In this document: piece after piece, positions 55,501-64,000 of the stretch
Position numbering within the stretch: the first letter of the stretch is position 1
Layout: each line of letters begins with the position of its first letter
NCBI RefSeq assembly: GCF_001544375.1
Contig: NZ_BCQJ01000006.1
Coordinates: 160,763-224,762, forward strand
DNA: 64,000 nucleotides
Direction: 5' to 3'
From: Enterococcus canis NBRC 100695
GTDB lineage: Bacteria > Bacillota > Bacilli > Lactobacillales > Enterococcaceae
Translations under genes and position numbers: made by a program
Notes under the pieces: generated by a model
The model's input: the letters and a program-made list of their open reading frames with translations, nothing else
Told to the model about the DNA's origin: nothing
Database searches by the model: none

Positions 55501-58419
55501 TTCGGGATCCGTATTAGGAATGATGGGGTCCGTCATACTAAAAAATGGAACGCCTGCACTATTATAATTAGCCAGAACTGTCCAAGTGATTTCTTTAGTT
55601 TGAGCGTTGTATACCCCACTCTTTATTCCTTGATTCGCTTCTTGAGTAGATGTTGTAAATTGATTGGTAGAAGTCGAATGGTGCTCCGTCCCATTCTCCT
55701 CGGTCCAATCCATATTGATCGTATTAACGTAAGCTAAGCTTTTGGGATTATTGGGATCTTTTGGATCTGAGAACTGGTTATAAGAAGTCATATAAGTCAT
55801 ATGGAACGAATGTGACGTTGTTTGATACTTATTGATAAATGTGATTGTAAAGTTCTTATAAGGTTGGTTTGGTATACCTGATGAAGCGGTAAAATCAATA
55901 TCCATCACATAGTCTGCCTGATTTTCTGGTACACCAAAGCCCGTCATCGGCACTCCATTTGCCGTATAAGCTCCTTTCAACACATACCCAGTGTCATCTT
56001 TAATTTGAATCAAATCATTAGTTGGAGTAGTATTGCCATTACTATCCAAATAAATTGGAAACGAAATATAACCTTCTTCTGATCCGGTAACAGTATCCGT
56101 AAAGGTCGCATTATTTAACTGATACTTATTTTTATTGACATCTACTGTCCACGTTGCTATCTGCTTACCAATATCCAAAGTTGGTTTATTTTTAATCAAC
56201 GTTTGTTGAACAGGTTGCGTAACGTGCGGCTGACCCGGATTGTTTATACCCTCTTGCGAAACCGTATTATTAACAGTAACGTTATTAGTACCATCTACCA
56301 CAGGATTCACTTTCGTACTATAGGTAATGTCGATTGCTTGGTTTTGCGTCACATTATTATTAAATAAAATCGCCATCTTGCCATCTGTGACAGTAACTGT
56401 ATAAGCATCTGTTGGTACCACGCCACCTTGAGAATAGCTGCCATTGGCATTTGCTACCATGTAGTGTAGTTGTACACCTGCTGCCCCTTTTACAATTTCC
56501 ATATTGTTAGAAAAAGTATCCACAATAGGATTGGTGGTATCAATCGTTTTGAAGCCGCGATTATATTGAATCGTCCATTTATAGGTCTGATCCGCCGAAG
56601 AATAACCATTTTGTACTTTAGCCAAACGCGCCCCATATTTGCCCGTTAATGTTGCGGAAGCGTCTTGTCCATTCCAATGTGCAGTATTTTTAAATACAAC
56701 ATTGCCACCATTATCGGGTTTGTCTTCGTCATTGATAGGTGTTTGATATACCACTTGATAGGCTTGGTCAATCATGCCGTTAAACGTCACATTACCAGCC
56801 GCATCCACCTCATAATCTTCTCCTTCAACTAAAGGTGTTGTCCCGACTGAGGCAACCGTGCCGTCCATATTTAGTTCTTCAGGATAAATCGCCACTGAAC
56901 CAAAGCTGACCGTTGGCGGGAAGGTTTCTGTTAAGGTCGGGTTCTCAAGGGTGGCCAGTGTTCTATTTACATCTACTTTCCAAGTAATATTGCTGGGGTT
57001 TACTTGTTTATCAAAGGTCCCAGCTTTAGAGACTGAATTTGTTGTCTGTGGATTGATAAAAATAGTTTGCGGTGGCAAGTTATACTCAGTTGGGAAAACG
57101 ATCGTCGATTTCCCTGGATGCGTAATTACTTGCTGGTCAATTTTGACGGAGTAATCCATCTTCCCGCTTGCAATCGGTGTAAAATCTTCCGGAGTATAAT
57201 CAGCTGGATTGGTTGACCCGCTATTAGTAGTTAAAGTAACCACAATTTGATTATTAGCTGGATCCATTGTAGCAATCGCTAGAACGTCCCCTCCTTGTTT
57301 CAGTTCTATTGGCGCTGTACTATTGATATCCAAGCCATTGGGCACTGGCAATGTAAACGTATCGCCAGGGCGCATCGCTTGTTGAACTACTTCTGGCGCG
57401 CCGAAATCGACGGTCATCCCTACATTGTTAGGATCAGTAATGGGATCTGGACTAATCGTGACACCTTTAACAAAACTATCCCCCGGTGCGTATTGATTAA
57501 ACAGGGATTCAATCGTTTGCGGAGCAGCTCGCAAAGCATTTTTCTTGGTGCTATTACTAGAATTCGTCGTTTCTTTCGTTTTAGCGTTAGTTTCAGTGCT
57601 GATTTCTTTGGTTGAGCTTGTTTCACTTGCTGCTTCACTAGTGGTTGTAGTAGTCGATTCGGTCCCAGAGGATGCTGTTTCAGTTGAGTCCCCACTAGTT
57701 GAACTGGCTTCGCTAGTTTCACTCTCCAGTTGACTCGTGGTACTTTCCAGATTGCTCTCATCTGTCATGCTGGTTTCATCGCTTTCAGTGTTACTCTCAC
57801 GCTCACTATCGGTTGACCCTGTCGCAGTATCAATAGTACTGCTTTCTGAATCACTAGTTGCTGTCGTACTAGCTTTGGAAGAATCACTTGCCAACGGATT
57901 CTCAAAAGCCGTCGTCATAGTTTGTTTATCCACTGCAGTGGTCAAGGTTGTGGCCGTAAATTGCGCAGTATTTACCTGTAGCCGCAATTTCACTGTCTTT
58001 TTCGTATTTGCTGCAACGGTCACTTTCAGCTCTTGCGGTTTCAGTTTAGCGGTGTCTTCTGGTTTAAGCTTAAGCTGTTGCGCTTCTGTTAAGCCACTGG
58101 CTAATGGTTGCGCCGCAATCTCGAGCTGAATCCCTGCTAGGTCGGCTAGCTCGCTCTGATCTTGCAAGTTCACCGCCTCCACAGACACACCTTCATCCAA
58201 CTGAATCGTTTTAACGAACGGCTGGTTCGTTTCATTATTTGTTTGGAAAGCGAGATCGATGTCTGTATATGTATCAGTCGTTTTCACCGTCTCAAATTGG
58301 GTTAAAATAAGTTCTTTTTCCTTTAGCACTTCTGCAACCGCTGCGGTAGGAATCAAATTCACCACCAAAAGCAGGACTGCCGAGAAGTTCAACACCTTTT
58401 GCCTTGCTTCCTTACCCAT
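49559..58419 (-). pseudogene. Giant Cna-type cell-wall-anchored adhesin, disrupted by an amber codon and a frameshift
   Basis: Three adjacent open frames (58419-54991, about 54990-50398, and 50464-49559) form one gene of about 2953 residues. It has a signal peptide (about 1-29), an N-terminal region, a Ser/Thr/Glu-rich linker (about 175-300), and collagen-binding-like beta-sandwich modules (ITWKVDVNR, YKWTIQYNR, ATWTVDVNK, ITWTVLANY, IHWQLQINQ). About 16 CnaB-type repeats follow, then the sorting signal YPHTGES, a membrane helix and RKRRV. An in-frame TAG at 54991-54993 and a missing A in a run at 50456-50459 break it. Restoring one base gives exactly 2954 codons. If real, only a secreted unanchored N-terminal fragment is made. 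Confidence 0.85.
49690..54650 (-). repeat. Array of about 16 CnaB-type (SpaA-like) domain repeats
   Basis: Each unit is roughly 85-105 residues and follows one plan: a strand with a central Lys (for example TVTMKKTDKN), then LAGAVFQLWDV, LAPGNYELREVTAPxGY, NTNPIxFTI, and a closing xFVNYQG. The later units (about 10-16) are much more alike than the early ones, suggesting recent duplication. Units of this type often form intramolecular isopeptide bonds. Confidence 0.85.
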
Positions 58420-58451
58420 GTCACCATCTCCTTTTAATGCCTATTAAAAAA

Positions 58452-58472
58452 AGCAAAATTGACTACTTTGCT
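58452..58472 (-). promoter_or_regulatory. Hairpin with T run in the adhesin leader
   Basis: On the minus strand AGCAAA (58472-58467) pairs with TTTGCT (58457-58452) and seven T follow. It lies between a -10-like TATACT near 58510 and the ribosome binding site. It may act as a weak attenuator of the adhesin gene. Confidence 0.35.
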
Positions 58473-58598
58473 CTCCAATAACGACTATTTTTTATCTATA
58501 CCTTAAGTATAGCTTAGAAAGACGAATCAGAGAAATAATAGAGCGCCAAAATCAAAGAGAAAACGCGTCCATTTTACGTAATAACAGCAACAAAAAAA

Positions 58599-58621
58599 GG
58601 CAGTCCCATAAAGGCTGCCTC
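58599..58621 (-). terminator. Terminator of the cellobiose-type operon
   Basis: AGGCAG (58599-58604) pairs with CTGCCT (58616-58621), with imperfect inner pairing, and TTTTTTT follows on the minus strand. Confidence 0.8.
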
Positions 58622-58633
58622 TTCGTTGTTATT

Positions 58634-60079
<1,446 letters not shown>

Positions 60080-60098
60080 TTAACCTCGCTTCATTTGA

Positions 60099-61415
60099 TT
60101 AATTCATTTCCGTAATGCCTTCGTTAGTAGCTGCTAATTCCTGTTTCGCAGCTAGTTCAGCTTGATAAGATTTTTCATCAGCAACCTTGAAGAATGGATA
60201 GTAAATCACGGTACTCATAACGACCGTTAACGCTTGGAAGACTGCCCAGCGCCAGCCACCGCCTAGGAAACCGCTTAGAATCACCGGTGTACCTAATGGT
60301 GCGCCAAAACCTGGTAATAGCGGTAAGACCCCGACACGCATCCCCAAGTATGCCAAAACTAAAATCAATGTTGGTGTCACAATAAAAGGAATCGCTAAAG
60401 TCAGATTCATAATGATTGGCAAGCCGAAAATAACAGGTTCATTGATCCCACAAATATTCGGAATTAGTGATAATTTTCCTAGCACACGATACTGTTCAGA
60501 TTTTGCCCGTGCCATCAAGAATACTAAACCTAAGGTCGCACCAGATCCCATAGCCACAGCTTGGAAGAATAGTGGTGTGGAAATAATATTAGGAATGGCT
60601 TCCCCTACGTTGTAAGCTGCTAAATTGGCATTCGTCATAGGTGTCCAAATTGGAATAAACACACTCATTACGATCATAATCCCGTGAATCCCGAAGATCC
60701 ATAAGACATGAGCCATCAAGGCGGCAACCACCATAGCGGCAAAATTACCACCTAAAGCTGTTAATGGCGCTGCTACTAATGAAAATACGATAGTATGAAT
60801 GTCGCCCATTGGCGTTAAAGAAGCCCCAAAACGAACCAATAACCACAAGAACGCAACCACAAAGCCAGGCACTAAACCTGAGAAGGACATCGCTACAGTT
60901 GGCGGTACCCCTGGCGGCATTTTGATAACCCAGCCGCGTTTTTTGAATAGGACATAAATTTTAGCCGTAACTAACGCTACAATAAAGGCGGTAAAGATTC
61001 CGGTACCACCTAGCCAGTTGGTCGGCAACCCTTGAATCGCATAGGTCAGCGCTTCTTGGTCATAGGTATAAGGCGTCACAATCAAGAAGGACAGTAAGGA
61101 CAAGAGGCCAGCCGGTGTCCCCTCTAAATCAAAATTTTCAGCTAATTTTGACCCAATCAGAAAGACTACATATAAAGCCAATAAGTTCGTTGTCAGTTCG
61201 TTAGGAATCGCTGTGATTGGTTTTAAGCCACTGCTTACTAAAAAGTTTTGATAAGACTCAATGGGCAACCCATTGATCAAACTACCAATTGCTCCGATAA
61301 TAGTAATTGGCATTGAGGCCATCAAACCATTGGTACAGGCACTGATATACTTGTTGGTTTGAATGACATTCGCAACTTTTTGCATTTTCATTTGAATCGC
61401 ATTTCCTTGGCTCAT
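60099..61415 (-). CDS. celB: PTS lactose/cellobiose-family EIIC permease
   Basis: This 438-residue membrane permease has about ten helices. Marks include YISACTNGLMASMPITIIGA at the N-terminus and NICGINEPVIFGLPIIMN, the EIIC-Lac motif with the substrate-binding Glu. It moves beta-glucosides across the membrane while EIIB phosphorylates them. AGGAGGAG precedes the ATG; the EIIB gene ends 11 bp upstream. Confidence 0.94.
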   Translation of the reverse strand: MSQGNAIQMKMQKVANVIQTNKYISACTNGLMASMPITIIGAIGSLINGLPIESYQNFLVSSGLKPITAIPNELTTNLLALYVVFLIGSKLAENFDLEGTPAGLLSLLSFLIVTPYTYDQEALTYAIQGLPTNWLGGTGIFTAFIVALVTAKIYVLFKKRGWVIKMPPGVPPTVAMSFSGLVPGFVVAFLWLLVRFGASLTPMGDIHTIVFSLVAAPLTALGGNFAAMVVAALMAHVLWIFGIHGIMIVMSVFIPIWTPMTNANLAAYNVGEAIPNIISTPLFFQAVAMGSGATLGLVFLMARAKSEQYRVLGKLSLIPNICGINEPVIFGLPIIMNLTLAIPFIVTPTLILVLAYLGMRVGVLPLLPGFGAPLGTPVILSGFLGGGWRWAVFQALTVVMSTVIYYPFFKVADEKSYQAELAAKQELAATNEGITEMN

Positions 61416-61426
61416 CTTTTCTCCTC

Positions 61427-61729
61427 CTATTCTAAAACGAGTGCGTCATGCAACACTTTTTCACCGTTCATCATGCCATAATCAATTGATGGAATCGTTT
61501 TGATTACCACATCATGGCCCGCATACTTAGTTTTCAATGTATCTTCTAAATAACCAACTTGCGGTCCTAATAACAACACATCAATCTCTTCAATCATTTT
61601 GTCCACACGTCCTTCAGCGGTGGCATCGATTGTCACTTCCAATCCTTGTTGCGTGGCGGCTTGCCGCATCCGCTCCATCAACATACTCGTGGAAAACCCA
61701 CCTGCACAAGCTAACATGATCTTTTTCAT
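61427..61729 (-). CDS. celA: PTS lactose/cellobiose-family EIIB component
   Basis: This 100-residue cytoplasmic EIIB carries its phospho-Cys in KIMLACAGGFSTSMLMERM (Cys8). It passes phosphate from EIIA to the sugar. Its start overlaps the EIIA stop by four bases. Gene symbols follow the cel convention. Confidence 0.94.
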   Translation of the reverse strand: MKKIMLACAGGFSTSMLMERMRQAATQQGLEVTIDATAEGRVDKMIEEIDVLLLGPQVGYLEDTLKTKYAGHDVVIKTIPSIDYGMMNGEKVLHDALVLE

Positions 61730-62064
61730 CCCACTAACTCCTTTGTATGATTTTTTAAGGCCGCAACCTCTTTTTTAGTTGTAATAATATGGTGTGCCAG
61801 GTCATGAATCGTCATGGCATTCATGACGTGATCCTGCGCATGAACCATTAATAAGTTGATGGTCGTAGGCTCGCCGCGCATCTCAGCTTGGATCAGTTTG
61901 GTCTGTGCGATGTGCGCACAATCAATGGCTTCCTTCGCCGCCGCAAGCTGTTGATCTGATTGTTCAAAGTCAGCTATTTCAGCCGCCTGGATAGCCTTCA
62001 TACAATAAGACCTGGCGTCTCCTCCATGCATAATCAGCTGCATGATTTCCTGTTCATTTTCCAT
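61726..62064 (-). CDS. celC: PTS lactose/cellobiose-family EIIA component
   Basis: This 112-residue helical EIIA has its active His in LLMVHAQDHVMNAMTIHDLA. ATG 62064 is chosen since GGAGG lies seven bases before it and a sigma-54 promoter just upstream; in-frame codons further upstream would lie within the promoter. It is the first gene of EIIA-EIIB-EIIC-glucosidase. Confidence 0.93.
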   Translation of the reverse strand: MENEQEIMQLIMHGGDARSYCMKAIQAAEIADFEQSDQQLAAAKEAIDCAHIAQTKLIQAEMRGEPTTINLLMVHAQDHVMNAMTIHDLAHHIITTKKEVAALKNHTKELVG

Positions 62065-62097
62065 TCCTTTCCCTCCTTTGTTCTTCATTTGATTAAT

Positions 62098-62113
62098 AGC
62101 AATCAGCGTGCCA
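62098..62113 (-). promoter_or_regulatory. Sigma-54 (-24/-12) promoter of the cellobiose-type operon
   Basis: The minus strand reads TGGCACGCTGATTGCT (62113-62098), an exact match to the RpoN consensus TGGCACGNNNNTTGCW. It lies 33 bases before the EIIA start and fits the LevR-type activator gene upstream. Confidence 0.92.
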
Positions 62114-62160
62114 AAAATACAAAGGGCGTCACAGTAGTTAAATAACAATTATTTGTGTGT

Positions 62161-62216
62161 TATCTGTGTAAACCAGTGATCTGTTTCTATCTGTGCAGCC
62201 TGATTTTACACAGATA
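62161..62216. promoter_or_regulatory. Upstream activator site for the LevR-type regulator
   Basis: TATCTGTGTAAA (62161-62172) and TTTACACAGATA (62205-62216) form a perfect 12-bp inverted repeat; a further TATCTGTG lies at 62188-62195. The centre is about 75 bp upstream of the -24 element, as expected for enhancer sites of sigma-54 activators. Confidence 0.65.
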
Positions 62217-62239
62217 GCACACAAATCAAACACAAAAAA

Positions 62240-62274
62240 ACCACTCCTGTCTCTGATTAAGAAACAAAAGTGGT
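62240..62274 (-). terminator. Terminator of the LevR-type activator gene
   Basis: On the minus strand ACCACT (62274-62269) pairs with AGTGGT (62245-62240), with an inner TGTTTCT/AGAGACA stem, and TTTTTTT follows. It keeps regulator transcription out of the cel operon. Confidence 0.85.
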
Positions 62275-62286
62275 CTTTGCTAGCTA

Positions 62287-64000
62287 CTATTGATAGACTA
62301 ACTCTGTTTGGGCTGCCTTCCGTAAATAAGCATAAGCAACGTAATTCATTTGATTGTCGTCCAAGTGTCTGAAGAACGTTCCAAAAAATTGCTGAAAGGT
62401 CGTTTTGATTTGCGAAACAAATAAGGGATGGTTCGCAATGATGCCGGCCTCATCTTCAAAAGGTGGAAAAACTTCTTGGCGCCGATCCTTTAATAACATA
62501 CCTAAAATATGAAAGGCCAGCCCAGTCAGCTCACTGGTATTAAATGGTTGATCTAAGCAAGCCTGCACTTCTTCATTAAAACGATAAATTAAAGGAATCA
62601 CTTCCGCCAAAGGCAGCTCGCCGTAATATGACTGGGCCGTCTCTAACATATCACGGTAGATGACTGCTTCCCCGACTACGCGCTGTAGTTGCGTAAAATC
62701 CTTCAGGGCAATTAGCTCAAAAAAATCAAAGGTTGGCAAGTCCACTTGAATCGGTAATGACGAAACCACACAAATCACTTGATAGGTTTCTTGGATTTTA
62801 TGGATTCGGTAATTGGCTGTACCTTTTCCCGCCAAATTGACTGGAATAACTTCAATACCTTGTTGACCTAACTGGAGCTGTTTGTGCAATACCTCTTTGA
62901 TCGTCAGCGCCGTGCCTTTACCGGATAAGCACAGGGCGATTACGGCTAAAGGTTTTTCTTTAGGTGCTTGTTTCTCTTGGATTAGTTGCTGATATTCCTG
63001 GATTTTAAGCGTATCTCGGTAGATTTCATCCAGTGAGTAGTGCAGCAGACTTTTACGACCGGCCTCAATAACGTGCATCGTACTCACTAAAGGAATCGCC
63101 TTGACTTGAATCCCAAACTCTTCTTGAATGACTGGCGCAAAGTTTGTTAGGCTGCCCATATCTACCAGCAATAACAAATCCTGTTGCTCCTCTTTCGCGC
63201 TTAAATAATGACGTAGTTCATCTAATATTTCCTGGGGAGTTTGATCCAAAGCCGCATCTAAACCAATTGTACAAGGCTCGCATAATAGCTCGTTTGCCGC
63301 TTGGCTCATGGAACTGGCGGTATGCGTCCCGTGCGCAATCACGATGATTTCCACTTGCTCCTGCGTTTTCTGTGAAAGTTCGTCATAGCAAAAGAGCATA
63401 CCTAGATAAGCCGTTTCATTGGTTGGCAAGGTAATCTGGTAGCGTTCCGTCAGCTGTTTTTGACACTGCTGAGCCACCTGCCAAATGTGGGGATGTTCCA
63501 ACTGCAGACTATTGCCCTGGTCGCGATCCTCTCGGGCCCAATAGGAGCCGGCTTTAATTTGTTCAATCAGATTAAATAAATGGATTGCAATCGCATGTTG
63601 GCATTTATCACTGAAACGGCGAGCTAGTTTGGTCTCAGCCAAAGCAATCAGCTGGCGAATTTGTTGCAGCTCTTCTTGCGGAATCAACGCTAGCAGGTCA
63701 CTTTCCAATAACCTGCGTTCAGGGTAGCGCTCAAAATAACGAAATAGGTCAGTTTCCATTTCTCTTTGAATCTGCGCAAAACTGACATTTTGCTCTTCCA
63801 AATCTTGAAAAGTAGTAGCTAAGCGGGTATAAACATTGTCACTAAGTGCTTTGGCACGCCCTTCCTCTGCGGGAAGATAGGTGTAATGATCTGTGGCCAG
63901 CTCTTCAAAATAGCGCCAAAGTTGGCGATGAATCTGCGTATTTAACAATCCTTGCTGGATATGTTCCGGCAGATCGGCTGTGGCTAAGTGCATTTGCTGC
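62287..64000 (-). CDS. LevR-type sigma-54-dependent PTS-regulated activator (C-terminal part)
   Basis: The window holds about 570 C-terminal residues; the frame is still open at the edge (Gln-Gln before the first Met), so the N-terminal helix-turn-helix and AAA+ domains probably lie outside. Visible domains in order are PRD1 (with KCQHAIAIHLFNLI), an EIIA-Man-like domain with His in IVIAHGTHTASSM, an EIIB-like domain with Cys in IALCLSGKGTA, and a C-terminal PRD2-like domain. These PTS-phosphorylated sites tune the activity of LevR/CelR proteins. It lies upstream of the sigma-54 promoter it most likely activates. Confidence 0.88.
   Translation of the reverse strand, partial: QQMHLATADLPEHIQQGLLNTQIHRQLWRYFEELATDHYTYLPAEEGRAKALSDNVYTRLATTFQDLEEQNVSFAQIQREMETDLFRYFERYPERRLLESDLLALIPQEELQQIRQLIALAETKLARRFSDKCQHAIAIHLFNLIEQIKAGSYWAREDRDQGNSLQLEHPHIWQVAQQCQKQLTERYQITLPTNETAYLGMLFCYDELSQKTQEQVEIIVIAHGTHTASSMSQAANELLCEPCTIGLDAALDQTPQEILDELRHYLSAKEEQQDLLLLVDMGSLTNFAPVIQEEFGIQVKAIPLVSTMHVIEAGRKSLLHYSLDEIYRDTLKIQEYQQLIQEKQAPKEKPLAVIALCLSGKGTALTIKEVLHKQLQLGQQGIEVIPVNLAGKGTANYRIHKIQETYQVICVVSSLPIQVDLPTFDFFELIALKDFTQLQRVVGEAVIYRDMLETAQSYYGELPLAEVIPLIYRFNEEVQACLDQPFNTSELTGLAFHILGMLLKDRRQEVFPPFEDEAGIIANHPLFVSQIKTTFQQFFGTFFRHLDDNQMNYVAYAYLRKAAQTELVYQ

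Noticed and set aside
57545..58129. Long plus-strand open frames rich in Val, Leu and Ser
   Set aside because: They are antisense to the Ser/Thr/Glu-rich linker of the adhesin, a low-complexity stretch that keeps the opposite strand open; there is no ribosome binding site.

Overview
The window looks like chromosomal DNA of a low-GC Gram-positive coccus of the Enterococcaceae, most likely Enterococcus. The basis is AGGAGG-type ribosome binding sites, CcpA-type cre sites, a dltXABCD operon, the ireB-ruvX-DUF1292 trio with an IreB very close to the enterococcal protein, and an LPXTG-type giant adhesin. No rRNA, tRNA or CRISPR array was seen. Most genes lie on the minus strand.

Layout. 1-1.4 kb: start of a sugar-binding lipoprotein gene and an AraC regulator, with cre sites. 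1.5-5.9 kb: dltXABCD (teichoic acid D-alanylation). 6-10.5 kb: a beta-glucoside PTS operon (bglG-bglP-6-phospho-beta-glucosidase) controlled by LicT/BglG-type antitermination. 10.6-13.5 kb: a BceAB-like ABC transporter. 13.6-16.6 kb: nrdD-nrdG behind candidate NrdR boxes. 16.7-19 kb: an amino-acid permease and a GRP-family sugar transporter. 19.1-20.8 kb: a Bce-type two-component system.

20.9-26.9 kb is accessory: a decayed IS200/IS605-type tnpB with a strongly folded 3' end, an ECF sigma/anti-sigma pair, a very AT-rich Rgg-type regulator plus ABC exporter, and decayed coding fragments. 26.9-33.5 kb holds an Ohr peroxidase, a YxeA protein, an EcsAB-like transporter, a phosphatase/LOG pair and an ABC-2 exporter.

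33.5-44.6 kb is the most distinctive part: narG-narH-narJ-narI-menA-ndh form one compact minus-strand operon. Upstream of it lie a TDT/SLAC1-type anion transporter and a long-chain polyprenyl diphosphate synthase. Together they encode much of an NADH to menaquinone to nitrate electron-transport chain, unusual for a lactic acid bacterium. 44.8-45.9 kb is the ireB-ruvX-DUF1292 core cluster. 46-49.4 kb joins a lipoate ligase gene to a MetNIQ-type importer whose ATPase lacks the methionine-sensing domain. 49.5-58.4 kb is one giant Cna-type adhesin gene, broken by an in-frame amber codon and a one-base frameshift. 58.6-64 kb is a second beta-glucoside (cellobiose-type) PTS operon, preceded by a textbook sigma-54 promoter, an inverted-repeat upstream site and a LevR-type activator.

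The two beta-glucoside loci encode paralogous glycosidases under different control (antitermination versus sigma-54 activation). All functional statements come from reading motifs and gene order; no database search was run.
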